The notes under the pieces were generated by a model. It did not search any database, was not told the DNA's origin, and saw only the letters and a list, made by a program, of their open reading frames with translations. From Massilia sp. 9096 (lineage in GTDB: Bacteria > Pseudomonadota > Gammaproteobacteria > Burkholderiales > Burkholderiaceae_D), in the NCBI RefSeq assembly GCF_000745265.1, contig NZ_JQNN01000001.1, positions 4,898,001-4,962,000 of the forward strand: 64,000 nucleotides of DNA, read 5' to 3'. Positions 26,746 to 36,135 of the stretch are shown piece after piece. The translations under genes and the position numbers were made by a program. Each line of letters starts with the position of its first letter. The stretch's first letter is position 1.

Positions 26746-28686
26746 ATGACCCACCCCTTCGCCCGGCTGCTTGCCTGCGCCGCCTTCGCGCTGCCAGTCT
26801 TGCAGGCCGCCCATGCCGCCGGTGCCGCTCAGGCCGCTCAGCCGCCGGTCGATGTGCAACTGGCCGGCCAGCCATCGAAAAACGCCCAGGCCAGCAGCCT
26901 GATGGCGCCGATCCAGAACATCTACGGGCGCACGCACCTGAGCCTGAACGGGCGCTGGTCGTACATCATCGACCCCTACGAAAACGGTTATTACGATTAC
27001 CGCCACATGCCGTTCGACCAGTCGGCCAGCGGCAAGGGCGGCTTTTATGACGACCGCAAGCCGAAGGACAAGACCGACTGGGTCGAGTACGACTTCGACG
27101 CATCGCCGACCATGAAGGTGCCGGGCGACTGGAACTCGCAAGCCGAAAAGCTGCAGCTGTACGAAGGCACCGTCTGGCTGCGCCAGGTATTCCAGGCCGA
27201 TCCGAAGCCGGGCAAGCACTACGCGCTGTACTTCGGCGCGGTCAACTACGAGGCGCACGTCTACCTGAACGGCAAGAAGCTCGGCATGCACAAGGGCGGC
27301 TTCACGCCATTCCAGTTCGACGTCACCGACAAACTGGTCAAGGGGCGCAACTTCGTCGTGGTCAAGGCCGACAACACGCGCCACCAGGACGAGATCCCGA
27401 CCGTGAACACCGACTGGTGGAACTACGGCGGCATCACGCGCGACGTCATGCTGGCCGAGCTGCCGGCGACCTACATCGCCGACTACAAGGTGCAGCTGGC
27501 CCGGCACGACCGCCATCGCATCCAGGGCTACGTGCAGATGGCCGGCGCGGCGAAACAGCAGCAGGTCACGCTGACGATTCCGGAAGCCGGCCTCACGGCC
27601 ACCGTGCGCACCGACGCGATGGGCCGCGCCGCCATCGACCTGCCGGTCGCCGACGGCAAGCTGCAATTGTGGTCGCCCGACAGCCCGAAGCTGTACGCGG
27701 TTCAGCTGCAGGCCGGCGAAGACAAGGTGAGCGACCGCATCGGCTTTCGCACCATCGAGACGCGCGGCCACGACATCCTCCTGAACGGCAAGTCGATCTT
27801 CCTGCGTGGCGTCGCCATGCACGACGAGAACCCGCTGATCCCGGGCCGCCTGCGCGGCCAGGGCGACATGCGCATGCTGCTGCAGTGGGCCAAGGAGCTG
27901 AACTGCAATTACGTGCGCCTGGCGCATTACCCGCACAGCGAGGAGATGATCCGCCTGGCCGACGAGATGGGCATCCTGGTCTGGGCCGAGGTGCCGGTCT
28001 ACTGGACCATCTCGTGGACCAACCCGGACACCTACGCCAACGCCAACGCGCAATTGACCGACCTGATCGTGCGCGACAAGAACCGCGCCAGCGTGATCGT
28101 CTGGTCGGTCGGGAATGAGACCCCGGAAAGCGACGCGCGCAACGCCTTCATGGGCAAACTCGCAAAAACCGCGCATGCGCTCGACGACACGCGCCTGGTC
28201 GCGGCCGCGCTGGAAATCCACCGCAAGGGCAACGAGGTGACGGTGGAGGACCCGCTGGCCGACCAGCTCGACCTGGCCAGCTTCAACGAGTACGCCGGCT
28301 GGTACTGGGCCAGCAATGCCGAGATGCTGAACTATCACTTCAACATCAAGTACGACAAGCCGGTCGTTATCACCGAGTTCGGCGCCGACGCGCTCGCCGG
28401 CTACCACGCCGATGCCGACACGCGCTGGAGCGAGGAGTACCAGGACGCGCTGTACCGCAACCAGTTCCAGATGCTCGACAAGATCCCGGGCCTGCGCGGG
28501 ATGACGCCGTGGGTGCTGGTCGACTTCCGCTCGCCGCGCCGCCCGCACCCGTACTTCCAGGACTTCTGGAACCGCAAGGGCCTGATTTCGGACGACGGCA
28601 AGAAGAAGCAGGCGTTCTGGACGCTCAAGGGGTATTACGACGCCAAGCAGCGCCAGTACGACGGCAAGGCCGCGGCACCGAACTGA
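26746..28686 (+). CDS. Secreted glycoside hydrolase family 2 (beta-glucuronidase/galactosidase-like)
   Basis: This protein has 646 residues. The ATG at 26746 follows AGGAGA and gives a Sec signal peptide ending near HAAG (residue 23); an open frame upstream has no signal peptide and is not used. The order is an N-terminal jelly-roll domain (GRWSYIIDP, VPGDWNSQ, NYEAHVYLNGKKLGMHKGGFTPF), an Ig-like domain, then the TIM barrel (FLRGVAMHDENP, RLAHYPHSEEM). The acid/base is E458 in SVGNETPE and the nucleophile is E544 in VITEFGADA. The overall pattern is closest to beta-glucuronidases, but the exact sugar is not certain. It probably acts in the periplasm on plant- or host-derived oligosaccharides. 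Confidence 0.92.
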   Translation: MTHPFARLLACAAFALPVLQAAHAAGAAQAAQPPVDVQLAGQPSKNAQASSLMAPIQNIYGRTHLSLNGRWSYIIDPYENGYYDYRHMPFDQSASGKGGFYDDRKPKDKTDWVEYDFDASPTMKVPGDWNSQAEKLQLYEGTVWLRQVFQADPKPGKHYALYFGAVNYEAHVYLNGKKLGMHKGGFTPFQFDVTDKLVKGRNFVVVKADNTRHQDEIPTVNTDWWNYGGITRDVMLAELPATYIADYKVQLARHDRHRIQGYVQMAGAAKQQQVTLTIPEAGLTATVRTDAMGRAAIDLPVADGKLQLWSPDSPKLYAVQLQAGEDKVSDRIGFRTIETRGHDILLNGKSIFLRGVAMHDENPLIPGRLRGQGDMRMLLQWAKELNCNYVRLAHYPHSEEMIRLADEMGILVWAEVPVYWTISWTNPDTYANANAQLTDLIVRDKNRASVIVWSVGNETPESDARNAFMGKLAKTAHALDDTRLVAAALEIHRKGNEVTVEDPLADQLDLASFNEYAGWYWASNAEMLNYHFNIKYDKPVVITEFGADALAGYHADADTRWSEEYQDALYRNQFQMLDKIPGLRGMTPWVLVDFRSPRRPHPYFQDFWNRKGLISDDGKKKQAFWTLKGYYDAKQRQYDGKAAAPN

Positions 28687-28689
28687 ACG

Positions 28690-29331
28690 TCAATCCAGCA
28701 GCGGCGCGAGGTCCGGGTCGCCCTTGGCCATCGCGCGGCGGTAGGCCGGCCGTTCGCCGATGCGTTGCAGCCAGGCGCGGATATGCGGCCAGGGTGCCAG
28801 GTCGATCGGCTGGAACAGGCGCATCGTCGTGAACGTGAAGGCGCTCATGATGTCGGCCGCCGAAAAGTCCTCGCCCGCGAGCCAGGGCGCCTCGGTAAGG
28901 CGCGCGTCCACGTGCGCGAACGCGCGCGCGAGGCGCTCCTGCGTGTTCGCCAGCAGCGGGTGCCCGGCCGGCAGCCCAGCGCGCTGCGCCGTCATGGTGC
29001 GCATCACGACCGGCTGCAGATTGCCGTTGGCGAAGTGGAACCAGTACAGGAAGTCGGCGTAGTCCGATCGCTCGGGGCCGGGCTTGAAGCGGCCGCCGCC
29101 ATGCTTGACGATCAGGTATTCGACGATCGCCGCCGATTCGGCCAGAAGCAAGCCGTCGTCTTCGATGACAGGCGCGGCGCCGAGTGGGTGCAGGGCCTTC
29201 AGCTCCGGTGGCGAGAGCCGGGTGACCGGATCGCGCGTGTAACGCCGCAGTTCGTAGGGCAGGCCGAGCTCTTCGCAGAGCCAGACGATGCGTTCGGATT
29301 GAGAATGGCCTAGGTGATGGATGGTGAGCAT
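28690..29331 (-). CDS. Glutathione S-transferase family protein
   Basis: This protein has 213 residues. The ATG at 29331 follows a GGAG at eight bases and gives the usual start MLTIHHLGHSQSERIVW; a longer frame exists but adds nothing family-like. The thioredoxin-like N-domain covers about residues 1-80 (LAESAAIVEYL as the glutathione-binding SNAIL-like site), and the helical C-domain contains AGEDFSAADIM. It lies 22 bp after the AraC gene and probably shares its operon. The substrate is unknown. Confidence 0.9.
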   Translation of the reverse strand: MLTIHHLGHSQSERIVWLCEELGLPYELRRYTRDPVTRLSPPELKALHPLGAAPVIEDDGLLLAESAAIVEYLIVKHGGGRFKPGPERSDYADFLYWFHFANGNLQPVVMRTMTAQRAGLPAGHPLLANTQERLARAFAHVDARLTEAPWLAGEDFSAADIMSAFTFTTMRLFQPIDLAPWPHIRAWLQRIGERPAYRRAMAKGDPDLAPLLD

Positions 29332-29353
29332 GGGATTTCTCCACGTTGGGGCA

Positions 29354-30196
29354 TCATTGGGCGCGGTCATGACCGCGCACGGCGGTCGGCGCGAAACCGA
29401 AGCGCTGGCGGAAGCGCACCGCGAAGCGCGACGGCGATTCGTAGCCGACGGCGGCGGCGATGTCCGACACCGGCTGCTCGGTCGCCTGCAGCAGCGTCAG
29501 CGCGGTCGCCATCCTGGCCTCGACCAGCAGCGCCGACAGCGAAGTTCCTTCGGCGGCCAGGCGGCGTCGCAGCGTCGCTTCCGACAACGCGAGTTCGCTG
29601 GCCACGCGGCCGGCGCTCCAGTCGCGTTCCAGGCGGCCGGCGGTCAGCGTGCGCACGCGCGCCGACACGTCCTGCGCCAGCGACGCGCTATGCAGCACGA
29701 TGCCGGCCTCCAGCAGCCAATGCATCGCTTCGAGCAGGCGCAGGCGCGCGATCGCGTCGGGGACGACCGCGTCGGGCGCCAGCGCCTGCTCGGCGTGGGC
29801 GACGGCCGCCGTCAAGGCCGGGTCCACGTCGGCCAGCAGACACACCGGCGCCGCAGGGCGATTGGCCGCGTCGCTGCGCGCGGCGGCGTCGCGGTAGCTG
29901 GCGTCATCCAGCAGCGCAGGATCGAACACCAGCCAGCGCGCCGCATAATGCGCGCCTTCCGACACGGCGTTCCTGAAATCGACCGTCTGACCGCCGGCCA
30001 GGACGATCGCCTGGCCTGGCTGGGCCCGCGCTTGTGCCCCGCGTTCGGCGCGTACGGTCTTGACGCCGCGCTCGACCAGGATCAGCACCGGCTGGTCGAT
30101 GCGGATGCGCAGTATCACGAGCTCGCGGCCCTGCGCGACACGGGCCGTGGCGCCGAGGCCGGGCCGCGCGTGGATGACGCGGGCGGATGCGTTCAA
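29354..30196 (-). CDS. AraC family transcriptional regulator
   Basis: This protein has about 280 residues. The C-terminal double helix-turn-helix is clear: WSAGRVASELALSEATLRRRLAAEG, then EQPVSDIAAAVGYESPSRFAVRFRQRFG, the latter being the AraC signature. The N-terminal part is a sensor domain without a recognised ligand. I chose the TTG at 30196, which overlaps the ybhB stop as TTGA and has AGGG six bases before it; ATG starts further up would lie inside ybhB. The frame stays open upstream, so the start is the least certain part of this call. Confidence 0.8.
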   Translation of the reverse strand: MNASARVIHARPGLGATARVAQGRELVILRIRIDQPVLILVERGVKTVRAERGAQARAQPGQAIVLAGGQTVDFRNAVSEGAHYAARWLVFDPALLDDASYRDAAARSDAANRPAAPVCLLADVDPALTAAVAHAEQALAPDAVVPDAIARLRLLEAMHWLLEAGIVLHSASLAQDVSARVRTLTAGRLERDWSAGRVASELALSEATLRRRLAAEGTSLSALLVEARMATALTLLQATEQPVSDIAAAVGYESPSRFAVRFRQRFGFAPTAVRGHDRAQ

Positions 30197-30702
30197 CGCG
30201 AACCCTGCGCGGTGAAGCAGGCCTTGCCGACTGTGTGACCGAGCGCCATGAACGCCAACAGGGCCGGCGTCGCCGTCGGTGGCAGTTCGAGGCGCGGCAC
30301 GTCGAGCGCCGTCACGGTGACGACGTAACGATGTGTTTCCCCAGGCGGCGGCAGCGGGCCGCCGTAGCCGGGCACGCCCATGTCGGTGTTGACCTGCAGC
30401 GCACCCTCGGGCAGCAGCGCCTCGTCGGTGCCGGCGCCGCGCGCCAGTGCGCGGGCCGTGCCGGGAATGTTGGCAACCGCCCAGTGCCACCAGCCGGAGC
30501 CGGTCGGGGCATCCGGATCGTACAGCGTGACGATGAAGCTTTTCGCATCGGCCGGCGCGTCGTGCCATTCGATCTGGGGCGAGAGGTTGTCGCCGTCGCC
30601 GCCCATGATGTTGGCGAACTGCGCGCGGGCGACGCGGCCATCGGCCATGTCGGGACTGTTGACGCGAAAGCGGGCGGAAGGCGTGGGATGCGGTGAGTTC
30701 AT
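30193..30702 (-). CDS. YbhB/YbcL family (PEBP, Raf kinase inhibitor-like) protein
   Basis: This protein has 169 residues and is a bacterial phosphatidylethanolamine-binding-protein-like fold. Motifs are GDGDNLSPQIEWHDAPADAKSF, YDPDAPTGSGWWHWAVANIP, GVPGYGGPLPPPGETHRY and FMALGHTVGKA. No signal peptide is present, as in cytosolic YbhB. The biochemical role of the bacterial family is not established. It is the first gene of a probable ybhB-araC-gst operon. Confidence 0.9.
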   Translation of the reverse strand: MNSPHPTPSARFRVNSPDMADGRVARAQFANIMGGDGDNLSPQIEWHDAPADAKSFIVTLYDPDAPTGSGWWHWAVANIPGTARALARGAGTDEALLPEGALQVNTDMGVPGYGGPLPPPGETHRYVVTVTALDVPRLELPPTATPALLAFMALGHTVGKACFTAQGSR

Positions 30703-30803
30703 GGATGCCTCGTCAGTTGAGAGGCAGCCAGTCTAGCGCCGAAAACCACGATATTTTGTGCGACTTCGGTCAGATTTGGTGCCGATCCGATCAAGTGCCT
30801 GTC

Positions 30804-31595
30804 CTAGTCCGGCAGCGCCACCCCCGACAGCTCGGCGCACAGGGCCAGTAAACGGTCCTGCAACGCCGGGTCCTGCGCCTGCGGGTTCGGGCTCTTTGGA
30901 CGCATGTGATAGAAGTAGCGGCCGCTCACGCGCGCGGCCGGATCGTCGCCTGCGGCCAGCCAGGCCTGGGTGCGGTGGCCCTGGTCGAGGTCGTCGGGCG
31001 CGCCGCGGCCACCCATGCGGGTCGGCACCCAGCCGGGTTCCAGCGCGTTCGAACAGACCTGCGGCCAGCGCCGCGCGATGGCGAAGGCCAGCATGGCGTC
31101 GTGCAGCTTGCTCTCGGCGTAGGCGCTCGAACCGCTCCAGCGGCGCTTGCGCCACAGCAGGTCGTCCAGGTCGGCCAGATGCGCGTCGGCGTGCAGGTGC
31201 ATGCCAGAGCTGAGATAGACCAGCCGCTCCGGCCGTTGGTCTTCACCGCCCATCAATGCCGTCAGCACATACGGGGCCAGCGTGTTCACGGCGAACACGT
31301 GCGGCAAGCCGTCGCTCGTTTCACGCTGGCCTTCCTGGTAGCCGACCGCGGCATTGTGGATGACCGCGTCGAAGCGGCCCAGCGCATTGGCCTGCCCGGC
31401 GACGGCCCGCATGCCGGCCAGCGTCTCCAGGTCGCCCTCGACGATGGCGTCAAACTGCGGCAGCGCCTCGCGCGCATGCGCGGCGCGCTCGCGCGTGCGC
31501 GCGTGCAGGACCACCCGGTGGCCCTGTTGAACCAGCAGCTGGCCGGCCATCAGGCCCAGGCCGGTGGACGAGCCGGAAATGAAGATACGTGCCAT
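30804..31595 (-). CDS. SDR family NAD(P)-dependent oxidoreductase
   Basis: This protein has 263 residues. The ATG at 31595 follows a GGGAG ribosome-binding site and begins MARIFISGSSTGLGLMAG, the TGxxxGxG-type cofactor loop with serine in place of the first threonine. HNAAVGYQEG carries the NAG-like stretch, SSGMHLHAD follows the catalytic serine strand, and YAESK provides the YxxxK pair. A longer frame upstream adds a non-family extension and is not used. The substrate is unknown. Confidence 0.88.
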   Translation of the reverse strand: MARIFISGSSTGLGLMAGQLLVQQGHRVVLHARTRERAAHAREALPQFDAIVEGDLETLAGMRAVAGQANALGRFDAVIHNAAVGYQEGQRETSDGLPHVFAVNTLAPYVLTALMGGEDQRPERLVYLSSGMHLHADAHLADLDDLLWRKRRWSGSSAYAESKLHDAMLAFAIARRWPQVCSNALEPGWVPTRMGGRGAPDDLDQGHRTQAWLAAGDDPAARVSGRYFYHMRPKSPNPQAQDPALQDRLLALCAELSGVALPD

Positions 31596-31632
31596 GCGAG
31601 CTCCCTGTTCTCGACGATCGGATGCGTGCAGT

Positions 31633-32577
31633 CTAGGACGTCTCGTCGATCCGCGGCGCATGTTCCGGCGCCGGCCTGAAGCGTTCCCTGGCCAGGTCGA
31701 CGAAGGCGCGCACCTGGGCCGGCAGCCAGGGACTGGCGGCGAACAGCAGGCTGACCTCGAGCGGCGCCGGACGGTGTCCGGCCAGCACCTCGACCAGTCG
31801 TCCGGCGTCCAGTTCCTGCTGCACCAACATCTGCGGCGCCTGGATCAGGCCGAAGCCGGCCAGGGCCGCCTGCACCAGTGCCTGGCCATCGTCGATCGTC
31901 GCCACCGCGCGCCAGCCGGGCGTTCCGGCGGGCAGCTCGAGCGGACGCGGGCGGCCGCTGTCGGGCAGGCGGAATTGCATGCCTTCGTGGGCGGCCAGGT
32001 CGGCCGGACCGAGCGGCGTCCCGGCGCGCTCGAGGTAGGCGGGCGCGGCGCAGATGACCAACGGCGTCGCCATCAGCGCCAGGGCACGCACGTTGCTGTC
32101 CTTCAGGCGGCCGAAGCGCAATGCGAGATCGTTGCGGTCGCGTACCAGGTCGCTGTGGCCATCGTCGACGTTCAGGCGCAGCTGGACGCCCGGATGAGCG
32201 CGCCGGTAGTCGGCCAGCAGCGGCGCCAGCCAGGGCAGGGCGCCGGCCGGTATCGACAGCGCCAGCTGGCCCCCCAGCTCGGCGGGCGCGGCCAGCGTGT
32301 GCTGCAGCGTGTCGAGTTGGTCGAGCAGCTCGGCGTAGGCGGCATAAGCTTGCAGCCCACGTTCGGTCGGCGCCAGGTTGCGGTTGTCGCGCGCCAGCAG
32401 CTGCACCCCGAGCTCCGCCTCCAGGCGCGCGATGTTCTTGCTGACCGCCGACGGCGTCAGCCCGAGCAGGCGCGCGGCGCTGCTGATACCGCCGGTGCGT
32501 ACGGTTTGCACGAAGGAGCGCTGCTTCATCAGCTCTTGCGCGCCGGTGTTGACTTTGAGTCCAATCGGTTTAGACAT
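31633..32577 (-). CDS. LysR family transcriptional regulator
   Basis: This protein has 314 residues. The N-terminal helix-turn-helix is FVQTVRTGGISSAARLLGLTPSAVSKNIARLEAELGVQLL (about residues 22-61), followed by a periplasmic-binding-like effector domain. The ATG at 32577 matches the family start. It is divergent from the cupin gene at 32648 across 70 bp, the classical LysR arrangement, so the cupin gene is its likeliest target. Confidence 0.9.
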   Translation of the reverse strand: MSKPIGLKVNTGAQELMKQRSFVQTVRTGGISSAARLLGLTPSAVSKNIARLEAELGVQLLARDNRNLAPTERGLQAYAAYAELLDQLDTLQHTLAAPAELGGQLALSIPAGALPWLAPLLADYRRAHPGVQLRLNVDDGHSDLVRDRNDLALRFGRLKDSNVRALALMATPLVICAAPAYLERAGTPLGPADLAAHEGMQFRLPDSGRPRPLELPAGTPGWRAVATIDDGQALVQAALAGFGLIQAPQMLVQQELDAGRLVEVLAGHRPAPLEVSLLFAASPWLPAQVRAFVDLARERFRPAPEHAPRIDETS

Positions 32578-32647
32578 GCGGTGCCGTTCCCTGTAAGTCG
32601 GTCGCTGCGGATAATGCGCGCATCCACTCACAATCGAAGGAGCGACC

Positions 32648-33019
32648 ATGGAAGTCCGCAACGTCAATACGATCCCCGCCGTCGAACTGCCCGGCCTGAC
32701 GCACCGCACCCTGGCCTCGGCCGCCGGCGGGATCACATCGTTCGAAGTATGGCAGCAATCGCTGGGCCCGGGGTCGGCGACTCCGCTGCACCGGCACGAT
32801 TGCGAAGAGGTGATCGTGTTCACCGGCGGCAGCGGCATCATGCTGCACCAGGGCGTCGAAACCCCGTGCGCGGCGGGCACCGTGCTGCTGTGCCGGCCCA
32901 ACGAGCTGCACCAGATCGTCAACACCGGCAGCGACGACCTGACCTTGTATGGCGTCCTGGCGGTGTCGCCGGTGCCGGTGGTCGATGCCGACGGCCAGGC
33001 GATTCCGCTGCCCTGGTAG
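32648..33019 (+). CDS. Cupin domain protein
   Basis: This small beta-barrel protein has 123 residues. The metal-binding motif 1 is seen in PLHRHDCEEVIVFTGGSG and motif 2 near CRPNELHQIVNTG. The reaction is unknown. A GGAG lies before the ATG. It is probably controlled by the divergent LysR gene. Confidence 0.85.
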   Translation: MEVRNVNTIPAVELPGLTHRTLASAAGGITSFEVWQQSLGPGSATPLHRHDCEEVIVFTGGSGIMLHQGVETPCAAGTVLLCRPNELHQIVNTGSDDLTLYGVLAVSPVPVVDADGQAIPLPW

Positions 33020-33037
33020 GGCGTTTATACTGGCAGG

Positions 33038-33601
33038 ATGAACCCGACCCGCTGCACCTGGGCCAACCTGGCCAACCCCAACTACATCGCGTATCACGAC
33101 CACGAGTGGGGCGTGCCCTGCCATATCGAAACCACGCTGTTCGAGATGCTCAACCTCGAGGGCGCGCAGGCCGGGCTGTCGTGGGAGACCATCCTCAACA
33201 AGCGCGACAACTACCGCGCCGCCTTCGACGGCTGGGACGCCGACAAGATCGCGCGCTACGACGACGCCCGCGTGGCCGAACTGCTGGCCAACCCGGGCAT
33301 CGTGCGCAACCGCCTGAAGGTCGGCGCGGCGATCAACAATGCGCGCGCCTACCTGGCGCTGCGCGAGCAGGGCCTCACGCTCGACCGGTACCTGTGGGCC
33401 TTCGTCGACGGCCAGGCGATCGTCAACGACTGGCCGGATGGCGCGCGTCCCGCCAGGACCGATCTGTCCGACCGCATCTCGAAAGACCTATCGAAACGCG
33501 GCTTCAAGTTCGTCGGCTCGACCATCGTCTACGCCTACATGCAGGGCATCGGCATGGTCGACGACCACGACCGCGCCTGCTTCTGCCGTGCGCGCCGCTG
33601 A
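33038..33601 (+). CDS. tag: DNA-3-methyladenine glycosylase I
   Basis: This DNA repair enzyme removes 3-methyladenine. It has 187 residues, the same size as E. coli Tag. The start CTWANLANPNYIAYHDHEWGVP, the GAQAGLSWETIL stretch and KRGFKFVGSTIVYAYMQGIGMVDDH are diagnostic. Zinc ligands appear to be Cys6, His20, and the C-terminal His and Cys in DDHDRACFC. It overlaps the mnmC start by 14 bp. Confidence 0.95.
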   Translation: MNPTRCTWANLANPNYIAYHDHEWGVPCHIETTLFEMLNLEGAQAGLSWETILNKRDNYRAAFDGWDADKIARYDDARVAELLANPGIVRNRLKVGAAINNARAYLALREQGLTLDRYLWAFVDGQAIVNDWPDGARPARTDLSDRISKDLSKRGFKFVGSTIVYAYMQGIGMVDDHDRACFCRARR

Positions 33602-35306
33602 ACGCTGGCGCGGGCGCACGCGCTTCACGGTGTTTTACGGCGACCACGGCGACGGCGACGGCGCCGCGCTGCGCACGCGGCTCGACGCCTGGCGCGCCGA
33701 CCCCGACAAACCGCCGCACCTGCACCTGATCGCACTGAGCCCGGACCTGATGCCGGGCGTGCACCGCATCCCGCAACCGGATGCGGGCGTGACGCTCGAC
33801 CTGGTGAGCAGCACGCTCGATGCCGCGCTGGCCCAGCTGGCGGCGCGCGTCGACCTGTTCGTGCTGGATGGCCTGGCGCAGGCAGGCGAGGCCTTCGCGC
33901 GCCCGCTCGCGCGCGTGGCCGCGCAGGACGCGGTGATCGACGCGCGCGGCTTGACCCCGGCGCAGGTTGGGGCTTTGACGGCGCAGGGTTTCGTGTTCGA
34001 TGACGCCGGCCGCGGCAGCACCCAAAGCGCCCGCTTCGCCAGCCGCAAGCCGCGTCCGCCATCGCCGCCGGAGCCGGAGCGGCGCGCGATCGTGCTCGGC
34101 GCCGGCATCGCCGGCTGCGCCGCGGCCGAACGCCTGTGCGCGCGCGGCTGGGACGTCACGCTGGTCGAGCGCCATGCGCAGCCGGCCGGTGAGGCGTCCG
34201 GCAACCGCGCCGGCATCTTCATGCCGCTGGTCTCGAAAGACGACAACATCCCGACGCGCCTGACCCGCAGCGCCTACCTGTTCGCACTGCGCCACTGGGC
34301 CGCGCTGGGCGGGCTGCAGGGTGGCGATGCCCTGAGCGATGGCCTGAGCGATGACCTGAGCGGCGGCCCGATCGAAGGCCAGGCCTGCGGCGTGCTGCAG
34401 CTCGCGCGCGACGCTGAGCACGCTGCCGTGCAGCGCGCCATCGGCGCAGCCGGCACGCTGCCGCGCGAGTTTGCCGAGTGGCTCGAGCGGCCGCAGGCCG
34501 AAGCGCTGCTCGGCTTGCCGGCCCCGGATGGCGGCTGGCTGTTCCGCCAGGGCGGCTGGGCGCGGCCCGGCAGCGTCTGCGCGGCGATGCTGGCGGCCTG
34601 CGGCGCGAAGCTGACGCAGCGCCTGGGCGTCGGCGACGTCCACATCGAAGCGGTGGCCGAGGGCTGGCGCGTGCTGGACGCGCTAGGGACTGAAATCGCA
34701 CGCGCGCCCACGCTGATCCTGGCCAATGGCGTCGGCGCGCTGCGCATCCCGCAAGCATCGGCGCTGCCGCTCACCGCGATGCGCGGCCAGGTCACGCATG
34801 TACCGGCCGGCCTGCTGCCTCCGCTGCCGCTGGTGCTGTGCCGCGAGGCCTACCTGACCCCGGTGGCGCACGGCGTGTGCAGCGCCGGCGCCACCTACGA
34901 CCTCGATCCCGACCCGGCGCTGTGGCCGTCCAGCCAACAGGAAAACCTGGAGCGCCTGCGCGGCCTGCTGTCGGAGCCGCATGCGTTTGAAAACCTGCCG
35001 CTGCAGGGGCGCGTGGGCTTTCGCTGCATCGCGCCGGACCGGCTGCCGCTGGTGGGTCGCCTGCCCGACGTCGACGCACTGGGTGGCACCGAGCGCCTGC
35101 GCGACGTGCCGCGCCATCCCGGCCTGCACACGCTGCTCGGCTACGCGTCGCGCGGGCTGATCTGGGCCGGCTGGGCGGCCGAGCTGTTGGCGGCCCAGCT
35201 CGAGGGCGAGCCGCTGCCGCTGGAGTCGACGCTGGTCGATGCGCTCGATCCGGCGCGCTTCGTGTTGCGCGCACGCCGCAATCCACGCGCTCCGCAGGGG
35301 AGCTGA
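33588..35306 (+). CDS. mnmC: MnmC: FAD-dependent cmnm5s2U34 oxidoreductase with a reduced methyltransferase domain
   Basis: MnmC makes mnm5s2U at wobble position 34 of some tRNAs. The C-terminal oxidase half is intact: GAGIAG near residues 171-176, VTLVERHAQPAGEASGNRAGIFMPLVSKDDN and LGYASRGLIWAGWAAELLA. The N-terminal methyltransferase half is only about 150 residues against about 240 in E. coli and is degenerate: VTLDLVSS and FVLDGLAQAG remain, but the DGFAPAKNPxMW catalytic stretch is lost and the SAM-binding loop is replaced by GDHGDGDG. The GTG at 33588 inside tag is the best start. The chain has 572 residues. A repeated LSDGLSDDLSGG stretch sits near residue 250. Confidence 0.85.
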   Translation: MRAAERWRGRTRFTVFYGDHGDGDGAALRTRLDAWRADPDKPPHLHLIALSPDLMPGVHRIPQPDAGVTLDLVSSTLDAALAQLAARVDLFVLDGLAQAGEAFARPLARVAAQDAVIDARGLTPAQVGALTAQGFVFDDAGRGSTQSARFASRKPRPPSPPEPERRAIVLGAGIAGCAAAERLCARGWDVTLVERHAQPAGEASGNRAGIFMPLVSKDDNIPTRLTRSAYLFALRHWAALGGLQGGDALSDGLSDDLSGGPIEGQACGVLQLARDAEHAAVQRAIGAAGTLPREFAEWLERPQAEALLGLPAPDGGWLFRQGGWARPGSVCAAMLAACGAKLTQRLGVGDVHIEAVAEGWRVLDALGTEIARAPTLILANGVGALRIPQASALPLTAMRGQVTHVPAGLLPPLPLVLCREAYLTPVAHGVCSAGATYDLDPDPALWPSSQQENLERLRGLLSEPHAFENLPLQGRVGFRCIAPDRLPLVGRLPDVDALGGTERLRDVPRHPGLHTLLGYASRGLIWAGWAAELLAAQLEGEPLPLESTLVDALDPARFVLRARRNPRAPQGS

Positions 35307-35391
35307 CGCCCGGCGTTTGACATGGGAGAAGGATTTTTTGCGGCCAAGCGTATAATTGGCTTTGAGCAACATTGCTCGCATAAAGGCCAGG

Positions 35392-36135
35392 ATGGACGAT
35401 ACGCTGATGGAAACGCCGCATGCGCAGGAACTGTTCATGTTCCTCGCCGCCACCGCGCACGACATGAAAAATTCGATCAGCGTCCTGTCCGGTACGCTGG
35501 AGCGCCTGCTGGTTGCGAACGCGCCGGCCGGCGCGGCGGACGTTGCCGCGCCGGCTGATCCGGCGTATCCGCAGATGGCGCACATGCTGTACCAGACCAA
35601 GCGCCTGAACGACAACCTGATGCAGCTGCTGGCGTTGTACAAGCAGGTCGGCACGCCGGCCTACCCGTTCGACATGCAGCCGCTGCAGCTCGGCCAGCTG
35701 GTCGAGCAGGTCGCGGCGCTGGAGCGCGTGCTGCTCACCTCGCGCGGGATCCGGCTCGAACTCGACTACGACCCCGACCTGGTCTGGCACCTGGACGAAG
35801 ACCTGATCGTCGGCGTGCTCTCGCATGCGATCAACAACGCGATCCACTACACCCGCGACACGGTGCGCCTGTCGATCCGCGAACTGGACGGCTGGCTCGA
35901 GCTGCGCGTCGAAGACAACGGCCCGGGCTATCCGCCGGCGCTCCTGCGGGCCGGCACGGTGAGCGCGCGCGACGCCGCCGGCGGCGTCAACTTCCTGACC
36001 AACAACGCCGGCCTGGGCCTGTATTTTTCTGGCGAAGTCGCGAAGATGCACCGGCACCGCGAGCGCCGCGGCGAGGTGCGCCTGGAGAATGGCGGGCTGC
36101 ATGGCGGCGGCTGCTTCGTCCTGAGGCTGCCGTGA
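35392..36135 (+). CDS. Sensor histidine kinase, membrane-free
   Basis: This protein has about 247 residues with no membrane segment or obvious sensor domain. The phospho-acceptor region is ATAHDMKNSISVLSGTLERL with the histidine near residue 23; the HATPase domain has HAINNAIHYT (N box), VEDNGPGYP (G1) and NNAGLGLYFSGEVAKMH (G2). The ATG at 35392 follows AAAGG; in-frame TTG codons lie upstream. A TATAAT at 35351-35356 could be the -10 box, with no good -35. Its stop overlaps the response regulator start as GTGA, so the two are coupled. It may be driven by protein partners rather than a ligand. Confidence 0.85.
   Translation: MDDTLMETPHAQELFMFLAATAHDMKNSISVLSGTLERLLVANAPAGAADVAAPADPAYPQMAHMLYQTKRLNDNLMQLLALYKQVGTPAYPFDMQPLQLGQLVEQVAALERVLLTSRGIRLELDYDPDLVWHLDEDLIVGVLSHAINNAIHYTRDTVRLSIRELDGWLELRVEDNGPGYPPALLRAGTVSARDAAGGVNFLTNNAGLGLYFSGEVAKMHRHRERRGEVRLENGGLHGGGCFVLRLP

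Noticed and set aside
35317..35356. A TTGACA (35317-35322) and TATAAT (35351-35356) as a strong promoter of the kinase gene.
   Set aside because: The spacing is 28 bp, too long for sigma-70; only the -10 element may be real.
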